The notes below the pieces were generated by a model. That model was not told where the DNA came from and did not search any database. It saw nothing but the letters and a program-made list of their open reading frames with translations. A stretch of 64,000 nucleotides of DNA, from contig NZ_JACHMU010000001.1 in the NCBI RefSeq assembly GCF_014205075.1, positions 248,001 to 312,000 of the forward strand, read 5' to 3'. The DNA is from Microbacterium ginsengiterrae (GTDB taxonomy: Bacteria > Actinomycetota > Actinomycetes > Actinomycetales > Microbacteriaceae). Position numbers and translations under genes: made by a program. Of the stretch, positions 54,291-63,696 are shown in pieces (position 1 is the stretch's first letter; every line of letters begins with the position of its first letter).

Positions 54291-55397
54291 TCAGCCGATG
54301 AGACTGATGAGGGAATCGAGTCCCATGCCGTAGTCGATCCGGACCACCGGCAAGGCGTATCTGTCCGTTCCGATCGCGACCGTGCCGGGCTCGATCGTCC
54401 GCGCCATCTCGTAGCCCGCCTGCGCGACGCCCTGCTTGGCGGTGTCGTTGTAGTGACCGAACGGGTACGCGATGACCTCACGGACACCGAGCACATCACC
54501 GGACGTGTTCAGGTCGGCGGCGATCTCATCCGCCGTCCAGTTCACCATCCGTCCCTGCCCGTCGTCGCCCGCTTCATGCATGTCGTGCGTGTGCGAGCGG
54601 CGCAGGACGTGGATCGACGGAGCGGGGTCGGATCGATACGCGGTGACCATGAACGAGGTCGCCAGAACCCCGTGGGCGTCGACGACGGGGACGGCGAGAT
54701 CGAACCAGGTCTGATCCGCGTCGTCGTCGGTGACGATGACCGATCGCGGCGGCAGGTACAGACGACCGTCGATGAATGCGCTGAGCTCATCCCAGGTGGG
54801 CAGATAGAACCCCGTCGTCGCGATATGACCCATGTGCGCGTCGAAGTCGCCGATGTAGGCGTAGTTGCCGCGGAGCCAGTGGTCCTCGCCCTCCGGGCGG
54901 GTCGTGAACTGGTGATACATGAGGATCGGCACCCGCGTGCCGATCGCGGCGTTCTGCTCGGACGGCATCCATGACCCGAACAGCTCGATCCGCTGATCCT
55001 CACACACGACCTCGTCGGCGCCGTTGACGCGGGATGCCGGGTCGAACGCGGTCGCGGCGTCCGGTGCGGAATACCAGCCACCGAAGGCCATTCCCTCTCG
55101 GGCCGGGATCGGAAGCCCCGCGTACAGGGCTCCCTGGGTCTGGAGCATCGGCGCGTCGACGATGCCGTCGCCGGTGAACTCCACCGCACAGGCGGATGGA
55201 TCGTCCGCGTCGGCGAGGAGCTGTTCGATCTCCGTCAGCGGTGTCGGCGTCGGAGAAGGCGTCGCGCTCGGGGACGGCGCTGCCACGGCTTCCGCCTCGT
55301 CGGGCCCGCCCCTGAGCAGGACGAACACCGCCAGGACTGCGGCGATGAGGACGACGACGGCCGCGGCGCTGATAGCGAGCCGCGCTCGCCCTGTCAC
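54291..55397 (-). CDS. polysaccharide deacetylase family, membrane-anchored
   Basis: A 368-residue NodB-fold protein from GTG 55397, overlapping the add stop by four bases. An N-terminal membrane anchor (~8-28) and a Pro/Thr/Ser linker (PSPSATPSPTPTP) precede VPILMYHQFTTRP, the metal-binding acidic stretch VIVTDDDADQTWFD (equivalent to TFDDG), RSHTHDMH (H-x-H-x2-H) and YPFGHYND. It would act on cell-wall or extracellular glycans. Its place at the end of a nucleoside salvage operon is unexpected. Confidence 0.86.
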   Translation of the reverse strand: MTGRARLAISAAAVVVLIAAVLAVFVLLRGGPDEAEAVAAPSPSATPSPTPTPLTEIEQLLADADDPSACAVEFTGDGIVDAPMLQTQGALYAGLPIPAREGMAFGGWYSAPDAATAFDPASRVNGADEVVCEDQRIELFGSWMPSEQNAAIGTRVPILMYHQFTTRPEGEDHWLRGNYAYIGDFDAHMGHIATTGFYLPTWDELSAFIDGRLYLPPRSVIVTDDDADQTWFDLAVPVVDAHGVLATSFMVTAYRSDPAPSIHVLRRSHTHDMHEAGDDGQGRMVNWTADEIAADLNTSGDVLGVREVIAYPFGHYNDTAKQGVAQAGYEMARTIEPGTVAIGTDRYALPVVRIDYGMGLDSLISLIG

Positions 55398-56512
55398 GGC
55401 CGCTGGAACCCTTCGGCGATCATCTCGACGAGCTCCTCGCGCTCCTCGACGGGCAGGAATGCCGCTGCGGCCGCATTGAACTGGAACGTCTCCAGGTCGT
55501 CGAGACCGTAACCGAACGCGTCGACGAGGAGGGCGAGCTCGCGTGTGAGCGATGTGCGGCTCATCGTACGGTTGTCGACGTTAACGGTGACCGCGAAGCC
55601 CAACTGGTACAGCAGATCGAACGGGTGATCGGCGAGCTCGGTCCCCCACGCCTCGATGGCGCCGGTGTGCACGTTGGAGGACGGCGAGAGCTCGAGCGGG
55701 ATCTCCCGGTCGCGCACCCAGCGGGCGAGGTCTCCGAACCGCACCTGCACCTCTTCGCCGTCTCGCCCCATGACCTCGAGGTCCGAGACGAGGCGCACAC
55801 CGTGACCGAGGCGCAGCGCGCGCCCGTCGAGCAGTGCGCTGCGGATCGAGGCCAGTCCTGCCGCTTCGCCGGCATGCACGGTGACGGGCATGAAGTTCGC
55901 CGCCAGCAGGTCGAACGCCTCACGGTGCGCGGAGGCCGGGTAGCCGTCCTCGGGGCCGGCGATGTCGAAGCCGACCACGCCGTCCTCGCGGTGGTCGATC
56001 GCCAGCTCCGCGATCTCGACAGCGCGGTCGTTCTGACGCATGGCACTGAGGATCTGTCCGACCCGGATGCTGCCACCGTCACGGTCGACCGCATCCTCGC
56101 CCTCTTCGATCCCCTGCTGCACCGCGTCGACGGCCTCGTCGAGGCTCAGCCCCGACCGTAGGTGCTGCTCGGGCGCCCACCGCACCTCGCCGTAGATCAC
56201 GCCGTCGTCGGCGAGGTCCTCGACGAACTCCCTGGCGATGCGGGTGAGGTTCTCCGCGGACTGCATGACCCCCACGGTGAGGTCGAAGGTCTTCAGGTAC
56301 TTCACCAGCGAGCCGGAGTCGGCCTGCGCACCGAACCACTCCCCGAGCTTCCGCCCTGATGCGGCGGGAAGTTCGAGGCCGATCTCCGCGGCGAGCTCGG
56401 CCACCGTCGACGGACGCACAGCGCCGTCGAGATGGTCGTGCAGCGAGACCTTGGGCAACGAGCGCAGCGAGGCGCCCTGGATCGCGACGTCTCCGTCGGA
56501 TGCGATCGACAT
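55394..56512 (-). CDS. add: adenosine deaminase
   Basis: A 372-residue Zn enzyme converting (deoxy)adenosine to (deoxy)inosine. Metal and catalytic motifs: SLHDHLDGAVRPST, MPVTVHAGEAAGL, RLGHGVRL and VTVNVDNRTMSRTSL; the last replaces the DDP form of many ADAs and is usual for the actinobacterial branch. ATG 56512 has GAGAGGA upstream. It lies 49 bp after deoA and overlaps the deacetylase gene. Inosine made here is the substrate for PunA. Confidence 0.94.
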   Translation of the reverse strand: MSIASDGDVAIQGASLRSLPKVSLHDHLDGAVRPSTVAELAAEIGLELPAASGRKLGEWFGAQADSGSLVKYLKTFDLTVGVMQSAENLTRIAREFVEDLADDGVIYGEVRWAPEQHLRSGLSLDEAVDAVQQGIEEGEDAVDRDGGSIRVGQILSAMRQNDRAVEIAELAIDHREDGVVGFDIAGPEDGYPASAHREAFDLLAANFMPVTVHAGEAAGLASIRSALLDGRALRLGHGVRLVSDLEVMGRDGEEVQVRFGDLARWVRDREIPLELSPSSNVHTGAIEAWGTELADHPFDLLYQLGFAVTVNVDNRTMSRTSLTRELALLVDAFGYGLDDLETFQFNAAAAAFLPVEEREELVEMIAEGFQRP

Positions 56513-56561
56513 GAATATTCGTCCTCTCAGAGGCCCGGGGCGCGGTGGTCCGCGCTACAGC

Positions 56562-57857
56562 CTACGCGGTGATGCGCTCGCGGACGAGGGACCCGATGAC
56601 GGGTGCCGAGTCGCCCAGCGCCCAGGCGCCCTCGAGCGCCTCCAGCGCACGCGGGAAGCGCGCCTCGTCCTCGGCGGAGAGCGTGAACAGGGGCTGCCCC
56701 GCACGCACGCGGTCTCCTGGCTTGGCGTGCAGGTCGATACCGGCCGCATGCACGACCCGATCCTCGGCGCGGGCTCGTCCTGCGCCCAGGCGCCACGCCG
56801 CGACGCCGAAGGGAAGTGCCTCCATGCGGGTCACGATGCCGTCCGCGTCGGCGGTGACGACGTGCGTCTCCTTGGCGACGGGGAGAGCTGCCTCCGGGTC
56901 GCCGTCCTGCGCCCGGATCATCGCGTTCCAGACGTCCATGGCGCGTCCGTCATCGAGGGCCTTCTCCACGTCCGCATCGGGGTGGCCGGCGAGGGCGAGC
57001 ATCTCCCGTGCGAGGGCGACCGTGAGCTCCCGGACGTCGGCGGGGCCACCACCGGCGAGGATCTCCACGGACTCGCGCACCTCGTTGGCGTTTCCGATCG
57101 CGCGGCCGAGCGGGACGTTCATGTCCGTCAGCAGGGCGGTCGTCGCCACGCCGGAGTCGGTGCCGAGTGCGACCATCGTCTGAGCCAGCTCCCTGGCCCT
57201 GTCGATGTCCTGCATGAACGCGCCGGAACCGAACTTCACGTCGAGGACGAGGGCATCGGTCCCCTCGGCGATCTTCTTGGACATGATGCTCGAGGCGATC
57301 AGCGGGATGGCCTCGACGGTGCCGGTGACGTCGCGCAGGGCGTACAGCTTCTTGTCCGCAGGAGCGAGACCGGAGCCCGCGGCGCAGATGACCGCGCCCA
57401 CGTCGCCGCGCATCTGCGCGAACATCTCCTCGTTCGACAGGGCGGCGCGCCAGCCGGGGATCGATTCGAGCTTGTCGAGCGTCCCTCCGGTGTGCCCGAG
57501 ACCACGGCCGCTCAGCTGCGGCACCGCGACACCGAATGACGCGACCAGCGGGGCGAGAGGCAGGGTGATCTTGTCACCGACCCCTCCGGTGGAATGCTTG
57601 TCCACCGTGCGCTTGCCGAGGTCTGCGAAGCTCATCCGCTCCCCCGACGCGATCATCGCATCGGTGAGGACGCGGATCTCGTCGCGCTCCATGCCGCGCT
57701 GGAAGACCGCCATGGCGAAGGACGCCATCTGCGCGTCCGAGACGTAGCCGCGCGTGTAGGCGTCGACCATCCACCGCAGTGCGGGTTCCGGTACTGCCTT
57801 CCCGTCGCGCTTCGCGCGGATCACGTCGATCGCATCGTACGGTTCCACAGCGCTCAT
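56562..57857 (-). CDS. deoA: thymidine phosphorylase
   Basis: A 431-residue pyrimidine nucleoside phosphorylase giving thymine/uracil and (deoxy)ribose-1-phosphate. The family signature is SGRGLGHTGGTLDKLESIPG, with the phosphate site DKHSTGGVGDKITL and base-site IASSIMSKKIAEGTDALVLDVKFGSGAFM. It starts at ATG 57857, overlapping cdd as ATGA. It works on uridine/deoxyuridine produced by Cdd. Confidence 0.96.
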   Translation of the reverse strand: MSAVEPYDAIDVIRAKRDGKAVPEPALRWMVDAYTRGYVSDAQMASFAMAVFQRGMERDEIRVLTDAMIASGERMSFADLGKRTVDKHSTGGVGDKITLPLAPLVASFGVAVPQLSGRGLGHTGGTLDKLESIPGWRAALSNEEMFAQMRGDVGAVICAAGSGLAPADKKLYALRDVTGTVEAIPLIASSIMSKKIAEGTDALVLDVKFGSGAFMQDIDRARELAQTMVALGTDSGVATTALLTDMNVPLGRAIGNANEVRESVEILAGGGPADVRELTVALAREMLALAGHPDADVEKALDDGRAMDVWNAMIRAQDGDPEAALPVAKETHVVTADADGIVTRMEALPFGVAAWRLGAGRARAEDRVVHAAGIDLHAKPGDRVRAGQPLFTLSAEDEARFPRALEALEGAWALGDSAPVIGSLVRERITA

Positions 57858-58252
57858 CGGGCATCCTCCAGGTCGCGCGGCCCGAACGCGTCGGGCAGCA
57901 CCTCATCGATCGTGCGGATGCCGGAGACGGTCTCCAGCAGCATCTCGGGCATGGAGTGCTCGAACAGCAGCTGACGGCACCGGCCGCACGGCATGATGGT
58001 CTGTCCGTCGTTGTTCACGCACACGAAGGCGACGAGCTGTCCGCCGCCGGACATGTGCAGGTCGCCGACCAGTGCGCACTCGGCGCACAGCCCGACCCCG
58101 TACGAGGCGTTCTCCACATTGCATCCGGAGACGATGCGCCCGTCCGAGACGAGGGCAGCGGCCCCCACCTTGTAGCGGGAATACGGGGCGTAGGCCTTCT
58201 GCATGGCCTCGGTGGCGACGTGACGAAGCTCGTCCCAGTCGATGTCTGTCAT
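57854..58252 (-). CDS. cdd: cytidine deaminase
   Basis: A 132-residue tetrameric-type cytidine deaminase. Zinc/catalytic motifs are CAECALVGDL (Cys, Glu) and MPCGRCRQLLFE (two Cys); the substrate loop is GCNVENASYGVGLCAE. It lies 7 bp after the second permease gene, so uptake and deamination are one transcript. It converts (deoxy)cytidine to (deoxy)uridine. Confidence 0.96.
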   Translation of the reverse strand: MTDIDWDELRHVATEAMQKAYAPYSRYKVGAAALVSDGRIVSGCNVENASYGVGLCAECALVGDLHMSGGGQLVAFVCVNNDGQTIMPCGRCRQLLFEHSMPEMLLETVSGIRTIDEVLPDAFGPRDLEDAR

Positions 58253-58259
58253 GGCTCCT

Positions 58260-59540
58260 CTAGCTCTTGATATACGGTTCGCCGGATGCTGCCGGCGGAC
58301 GCGAGCGTCCCACCAGTCCTGCCACGGCGAAGATCGTGACGACGTACGGCAGCATCAGCATGAACTGGCTGGGCACCGGGGATCCGATCACCGACAGCAC
58401 ACCCTGCAGGTTCGTGGCGAACCCGAACAGGAGAGCGGCCAGCGTCGCGCGCACGGGGTCCCACTTTCCGAAGATCACCGCCGCCAGGGCGATATATCCG
58501 GCGCCGGCGGTCATCTCGCGGCCGAACTGCGGGTTGGTGACGAGCGTGTAGAACGCGCCGCCCATGCCGGCGATCGCACCGGCCAGCATGAGGTTCCAAT
58601 AACGCGTCCTGGCGACCTTGATACCGACGGTGTCCGCCGCCTGCGGGTGCTCGCCGACGGCGCGCAGGCGCAGACCCCAGCGCGTGCGGTACAGCCCGAA
58701 CCACACGAGGAAGACCGTGATGTACATCAGGTACACGATGATCGTCTGGCGGAACACCACTGGCCCCAGCACGGGGATCTCGCTGAGCACGGGGATCGGG
58801 ATGACGGGGAACAGCGGCGGCGAGTTGAGCGTGCCGGGGTCGGCGTTGAGCACCTGACGGTACAGGAACGTCGTGAGACCCGCGACGAGCACGTTGAGCA
58901 CGACACCGACGATCACCTGGTTGACGTAGTACGTGATCGCGAAGACCGCCAGCACGAGCGAGACGAGCACGCCGGCGACCATGGCCGCGATGAGACCGGC
59001 CCATGGGCTCCCGGTGGCCGAGCCGACGACCGCGGCCATGAAGGCCCCGGCGAGCAGCTGCGCTTCGATCGCGATGTTGACCACACCGACCCGCTCGCCG
59101 ATCACGCCACCGAGGGCGCCGAAGATCAGCGGGGTGGCGAGGGCGAGGGCGCCGCCGAGCAGACCGATCATCGGCAGAGTCCCACCGGCCGACGCCCAGG
59201 CGAGGAAGCCGACGAGGAGGACGATCACGTACACGACGGTCAGCCACAGCGGAAGACGCCGAGCGGCGCGCGTCCAGATCGCGGCAAGGACCGTGATGCC
59301 CGCGAGGAGCACGACGGCCACCCACGCGGTGGCGTTGGCGGGCAGGACGAGCTCCGGCAGCTGGATGACGGCATCCGCCGAACGGACGAGCCGGAAGGTG
59401 CTGTCTCCCTCACGGGGCGCGAGCAGCGGCAACAGGGCGAACAGCACCGTGAACACGCCGAAGATGACCGGCGTCTTCCACGAGGTGACGGTGACGTGAC
59501 GCTGCTCGTCGCTGACGACCGTTTCAGTCATGACACTCAT
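58260..59540 (-). CDS. nucleoside ABC transporter permease 2
   Basis: A 426-residue membrane protein of the BPD_transp_2 type from ATG 59540, overlapping permease 1 as ATGA (a second Met lies at 59531). About ten hydrophobic segments; the conserved core contains VGVVNIAIEAQLLAGAF and the ATPase-contact loop RTRWGLRLRAVGEHPQAADTVGIKV. It pairs with permease 1, the double-domain ATPase and the BMP lipoprotein, as in NupABC-BmpA systems of Gram-positives. Confidence 0.92.
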   Translation of the reverse strand: MSVMTETVVSDEQRHVTVTSWKTPVIFGVFTVLFALLPLLAPREGDSTFRLVRSADAVIQLPELVLPANATAWVAVVLLAGITVLAAIWTRAARRLPLWLTVVYVIVLLVGFLAWASAGGTLPMIGLLGGALALATPLIFGALGGVIGERVGVVNIAIEAQLLAGAFMAAVVGSATGSPWAGLIAAMVAGVLVSLVLAVFAITYYVNQVIVGVVLNVLVAGLTTFLYRQVLNADPGTLNSPPLFPVIPIPVLSEIPVLGPVVFRQTIIVYLMYITVFLVWFGLYRTRWGLRLRAVGEHPQAADTVGIKVARTRYWNLMLAGAIAGMGGAFYTLVTNPQFGREMTAGAGYIALAAVIFGKWDPVRATLAALLFGFATNLQGVLSVIGSPVPSQFMLMLPYVVTIFAVAGLVGRSRPPAASGEPYIKS

Positions 59541-60838
59541 GCGGACACCTCCTCGGCGGGCTGGGCCGCATTCTTCTTCGGCGTGGCCGGTTTGTTCGGT
59601 TTCCGGCGTGCGCCGGGCTGCGGCAGTCGGAAGATCGCCCGCACGAGCGGCGGTGCGGCGATGAACAGCACGATGAGCGACTGGACGACGAGCACGATCT
59701 CGATCGGGACGTTCTCGGAGGCCTGCATGGCGAATCCACCGGCCTTGAATGCTCCGAAGAGGATGCCGGCGGCGAGGATGCCGAGCGGCGTGGACCGTCC
59801 CAGCAGTGCGACGGTGATGGCGTCGAAGCCGATGCCCGCGTCGATGTCTCCACCGAAGCCGCTGGTGACCGTGCCGAGCACCTGGCTGACACCGGCGATG
59901 CCGACGAGACCGCCGGCGATGAGCATGACGAGGAAGTACATCTTGCCCACGCTGATCCCCGCGACCTTGGCGGCGCTGGGGTTCTCCCCCACCGCGCGGA
60001 ATCGGAAGCCGAGGCTGGACCGCTCGAGCAGCCACCAGGTGAATCCGACGGCGATGAGGGCGAGGATGAAGCCGGCGTGAAGTTTGTACTGCGGTCCGAG
60101 GATGCCGGGCAGGAGGGCCGACTCGGCCATCGGCGCGGTCTTGGGGTTGTTCGAACCCGGCGCCTGCAGGATGCCCTGGGTCGCAAGCATCCATGCCAGC
60201 AGATAGAAGGCGATGTTGTTGAGCATGATCGTGACGATCACCTCGTGCGCTCCGGTGCGCGCCTTGAGCAGGCCGGCGATCCCGGCCCACAGGCCACCCG
60301 CGACGACACCGGCGACGATCGCGACCAGCATGTGGAGGGGCCATGGGAGGTTCATGCTCGTCCCCACCCAGCCCGCAGCGGCAGCGGCCATGAGCATCTG
60401 GCCCTGACCACCGATGTTGAACAGGCCGGCGCGGAAGGCGAGGCCGACGCCGAGGCCCGCAGCGATGAGCGGCGTGGCGAACTTCAGCGTCTCGGTGAGC
60501 GGACGGATGCCGACGGCGAAGGAGTCGGCGCGGAAGTTGTAGATCGCACCCTGGAAGAGCGCGACGTATGCACCGGAGATCGAGTCCCACACCGCCGCGA
60601 TGGTGTCCTGCGGACGACGGAAGAAGTATCCGGACGCCTCCTGGACCTCGGGGTTGGTGAAGGCGATCATGATCGATCCCGCGATGAGCGCGAGGACCAC
60701 GGACAGCAAAGAGATCAGACCGTTGCCTGTGACGATGCGACGGAAGGCGCCGTGCCAGCGCGAGGGATCCTGGTCGCGGGGGTCCGTGCCGAAGTCGGCC
60801 GGCGCGACCGGGATGGGCTTCAGTTCTGGGCCGGTCAT
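59537..60838 (-). CDS. nucleoside ABC transporter permease 1
   Basis: A 433-residue BPD_transp_2 permease. The hallmark loop is LERSSLGFRFRAVGENPSAAKVAGISVGKMYF, and the helix pattern includes FRAGLFNIGGQGQMLMAAAAAGWVG. The N-terminal ~35 residues are cytoplasmic and charged, and the C terminus is Lys/Pro-rich. It overlaps the ATPase gene by four bases. It forms the heterodimeric channel with permease 2. Confidence 0.92.
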   Translation of the reverse strand: MTGPELKPIPVAPADFGTDPRDQDPSRWHGAFRRIVTGNGLISLLSVVLALIAGSIMIAFTNPEVQEASGYFFRRPQDTIAAVWDSISGAYVALFQGAIYNFRADSFAVGIRPLTETLKFATPLIAAGLGVGLAFRAGLFNIGGQGQMLMAAAAAGWVGTSMNLPWPLHMLVAIVAGVVAGGLWAGIAGLLKARTGAHEVIVTIMLNNIAFYLLAWMLATQGILQAPGSNNPKTAPMAESALLPGILGPQYKLHAGFILALIAVGFTWWLLERSSLGFRFRAVGENPSAAKVAGISVGKMYFLVMLIAGGLVGIAGVSQVLGTVTSGFGGDIDAGIGFDAITVALLGRSTPLGILAAGILFGAFKAGGFAMQASENVPIEIVLVVQSLIVLFIAAPPLVRAIFRLPQPGARRKPNKPATPKKNAAQPAEEVSA

Positions 60839-62376
60839 GCGCTGGTCTCCTGCGTGTCGGGGGCGACCGTCGCACCGGTCTCGATCATTCCGGCCATCAT
60901 GAGGCCGAGCTGCTCGCGGGAGGTGTCCCCCGGAACGATCCCGACCACCTTGCCCCGGTACATCACCATGATTCGGTCGGCGAGGGCGGCCGCCTCATCG
61001 AGCTCGGTCGAGATGACGACGACGGGGATGCCGGAGTCGCGCGTCTCGATGATCCGCTTGTGGATGAACTCGATGGATCCCACGTCGACACCGCGCGTGG
61101 GCTGCGCGGCGACGAAGAGCGACAGGTCGCGGCTGAGCTCACGCGCCAGGACGACCTTCTGCTGGTTGCCGCCGGACAACCGGCCGGCGGCTTGCGACGG
61201 GCCCTGTGTGCGGATGTCGAACTCGGCGATCTTCTCAGTGGCGAAGTCCTCGAGGGCGCGCATCTGGAGAGTGCCGGCCTTCACGAACGGGGCGCCGATC
61301 GACCGGTCGAGCATGAGGTTCTCCGAGATCGAGAACTCCTTGACGATGCCGTCGACGCTGCGGTCCTCCGGCACGAATCCGACACCGTCATCGAGGATGT
61401 CGCGCACCGATCGACCGATCAGCTCCTGCCCGTTCAGCCGGATGCTGCCGTCGACGTGGGGCTGCAGGCCGACGATCGCCTCGGTGAGCTCGGTCTGTCC
61501 GTTCCCCTGCACACCCGCGATCGCGAGCACCTCTCCGCCGCGCACCGAGAAGGAGACGTCGTCGACGAGCACGGTGCCGGACGGGCCGGTGACGGTGAGG
61601 TTCTCGACGACGAGCATCTCGTCGCCCAGCTTCGGCGCGTCCTTGCGCACCGTGAGCTCCACCGCACGCCCGACCATGAGAGAGGCGAGCTCCTCATTCC
61701 CGGCGGTGGGCGATGCCTCGCCGACGACCTTGCCCAGACGGATCACGGTGATGCGGTCGGCGACCTCGCGGACCTCACGGAGCTTGTGGGTGATGAAGAC
61801 GATGGATGTGCCGCCGGCCTTGAGCTGACGCATCGTCGCCATCAGCTCGTCGGTCTCCTGCGGCGTCAACACGGCGGTCGGCTCGTCGAAGACGAGGACC
61901 TTCGCATCGCGCGAGAGCGCCTTGATGATCTCGACGCGCTGTTGCACCCCGACGGGCAGGTCTTCGACGATCGCGTCCGGGTCGACCTGGAAGCCGAAGC
62001 GGTCGGAGATCTCGCGCACCATCGCGCGAGCGGCTGCGAGATCGAGACGACCGCCGAAACGCGTCTTCTCATGCCCGAGCATCACGTTCTCCGCCACGGT
62101 GAAGACGGGGATGAGCATGAAGTGCTGGTGCACCATGCCGATGCCGGCCGCCATCGCGTCGCCGGGCCCGGCGAAGTGCTGTTCCACATCGTCCAGGAGG
62201 ATCTCGCCCTCGTCGGCCTGATAGAGGCCGTACAGCACGTTCATCAGGGTGGACTTGCCTGCGCCGTTCTCACCGAGGAGACAGTGGATCTCCCCCGGTG
62301 CGATCGTGAGATCGATGTGGTCGTTGGCCGTCAGCGCGCCGAACCTCTTCGTAATGCCGCGCAGTTCAAGCTTCAT
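60835..62376 (-). CDS. nucleoside ABC transporter ATPase (two NBDs)
   Basis: A 513-residue protein with two ABC modules. First: Walker A GENGAGKST, signature region LPVGVQQRVEIIKAL and Walker B VLVFDEPTAVLTP. Second: Walker A position GVQGNGQTE, which lacks the usual GKS/T and is therefore degenerate, with signature LSGGNQQKVVLAREL and VAAQPTRGVDVG. One degenerate site is normal for ribose/nucleoside-type ATPases. It drives nucleoside uptake with the two permeases. Confidence 0.93.
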   Translation of the reverse strand: MKLELRGITKRFGALTANDHIDLTIAPGEIHCLLGENGAGKSTLMNVLYGLYQADEGEILLDDVEQHFAGPGDAMAAGIGMVHQHFMLIPVFTVAENVMLGHEKTRFGGRLDLAAARAMVREISDRFGFQVDPDAIVEDLPVGVQQRVEIIKALSRDAKVLVFDEPTAVLTPQETDELMATMRQLKAGGTSIVFITHKLREVREVADRITVIRLGKVVGEASPTAGNEELASLMVGRAVELTVRKDAPKLGDEMLVVENLTVTGPSGTVLVDDVSFSVRGGEVLAIAGVQGNGQTELTEAIVGLQPHVDGSIRLNGQELIGRSVRDILDDGVGFVPEDRSVDGIVKEFSISENLMLDRSIGAPFVKAGTLQMRALEDFATEKIAEFDIRTQGPSQAAGRLSGGNQQKVVLARELSRDLSLFVAAQPTRGVDVGSIEFIHKRIIETRDSGIPVVVISTELDEAAALADRIMVMYRGKVVGIVPGDTSREQLGLMMAGMIETGATVAPDTQETSA

Positions 62377-62437
62377 GTGTAGATCCTAATCAGCAAAGGT
62401 GCTTCACCCCAGGCGCCTGTAGGCCCCTGGGCATCGG

Positions 62438-62472
62438 CAGGGGGAGGTCGGCGGCTGGCCGACCTCCCCCTG
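62438..62472 (-). other. 15-bp hairpin between bmp and ATPase genes
   Basis: A perfect 15-bp stem (62438-62452 with 62458-62472) with a 5-nt loop lies between the lipoprotein stop and the ATPase start. It probably acts as a partial terminator or mRNA stabiliser, raising binding protein over transporter. Confidence 0.65.
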
Positions 62473-62489
62473 TCAGGGTCGTTCCTCGA

Positions 62490-63569
62490 TCAGTTGAGGT
62501 ACGAGGTGACGGTGACCTCACCGTCGATGATCTGCTGCTGCAGCTCCTGCACGGCCGCCCACAGATCGGCGTCGACCTTGTCCTGGAAGTTGTGCAGCTC
62601 GGCGATGCCGACGCCCTCGTTCTCCAGGGTGCCGATGTACGCCTCGGCGTCGAACTCGCCGTCGGCGCTGCTCATGGTCGCCTCGTAGGTCGACAGCTTC
62701 ATGTCCTTGAGGATCGACGTCAGCACGTAGTCCTCGGTGCTCGGGTCCGTGACGAACAGGTCGGCGTCAGTACCGATGAGCGCGATGTCGCGGCCGGACT
62801 CCTTGATGGCCTGGAGTGCCGACTGGTAGATCGGGCCACCGACGGGCAGCAGCACGTCGACGCCCTGGTTGATGATGTTCTCTGCGGTCGACTTGGCCTC
62901 GGGCCCGGCCTCGAAGCCACCGGTGAAGGACGTCATTCCGAAGACCTCGACGGACGCGTCGTTCTCCTCGTTGTAGTACTCGACGCCCTGCTTGAAGCCG
63001 TCCATGAAGATCGTGACGGTGGGGAACTCCATGCCGCCGAAGGTGCCGACCTTGCCGGACTCGGAGTAACCGGCCGACAGGTAGCCCGCGAGGAACGCGG
63101 CCTGGGCGGTGTCGTACAGCAGCGGCTTGACGTTGTCGGCGTCCTTGGTGCCGTCGAAGTCGTTGTCCGCAGCGTCGTCGACGAGGATGAAGTCGACGTC
63201 GGCGTTGGCGTTGGCCGCCTCGACCGTGGCGGCGGAGAGTGCGAAACCGACCGCGACGATCGCGTTGCAGCCCTGCGAGACGAGGCTCTCGATGTTCGGG
63301 GCGAAGTCGGTCTCGCTGTTGGACTCGACGTTCTTGTAGTCGACGCCGAGCTCGTCAGCGGCCTCGACGACACCCTCGTAGGACAGCTGGTTGAACGACT
63401 TGTCGTCGAACCCGCCGGCATCGGAGACGATGCAGGGAAGGAAATCGATCGTCTCGCCGCCCGCGTCTGCGCCGTTCTCCTCAGGAGCGGCCCCACAGCC
63501 TGCGAGTGCGACGGCGACGCCCGTCGCCACGAGCGCGGCGAGAGCGCGCTTTCGGGTGGAAATGGTCAC
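62490..63569 (-). CDS. BMP family nucleoside-binding lipoprotein
   Basis: A 359-residue ABC substrate-binding lipoprotein from GTG 63569, with GGAGG 6 bp upstream (GTG 63581 is in frame but overlaps that site). The signal peptide ends in lipobox LAGC, so Cys is lipidated and the protein sits outside the membrane. The BMP/PnrA fold shows LPCIVSDAGGFDDKSFNQLSYEGV at its start, LIGTDADLF and TSILKDMKLSTYEA. First gene of the nucleoside uptake/salvage operon. Confidence 0.94.
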   Translation of the reverse strand: MTISTRKRALAALVATGVAVALAGCGAAPEENGADAGGETIDFLPCIVSDAGGFDDKSFNQLSYEGVVEAADELGVDYKNVESNSETDFAPNIESLVSQGCNAIVAVGFALSAATVEAANANADVDFILVDDAADNDFDGTKDADNVKPLLYDTAQAAFLAGYLSAGYSESGKVGTFGGMEFPTVTIFMDGFKQGVEYYNEENDASVEVFGMTSFTGGFEAGPEAKSTAENIINQGVDVLLPVGGPIYQSALQAIKESGRDIALIGTDADLFVTDPSTEDYVLTSILKDMKLSTYEATMSSADGEFDAEAYIGTLENEGVGIAELHNFQDKVDADLWAAVQELQQQIIDGEVTVTSYLN

Positions 63570-63653
63570 GTAAGCCTCCACGACTACTGGCCTGCGCCGA
63601 TCGCAAGGCCCCGTCTGCCCAAGTTACCCAGTGGGACGCCCCGCTCGAGCACC

Positions 63654-63682
63654 GTTGCGGTTAATGGTTATGAACTCGCAAC
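63654..63682. promoter_or_regulatory. inverted repeat upstream of the BMP gene
   Basis: GTTGCG-N17-CGCAAC around an AT-rich centre (TTAATGGTTATGAA), 85-113 bp before the BMP start. It is a candidate operator for nucleoside-responsive control; the regulator is not in the window. Confidence 0.35.
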
Positions 63683-63696
63683 AGAGACCGAGCGGT

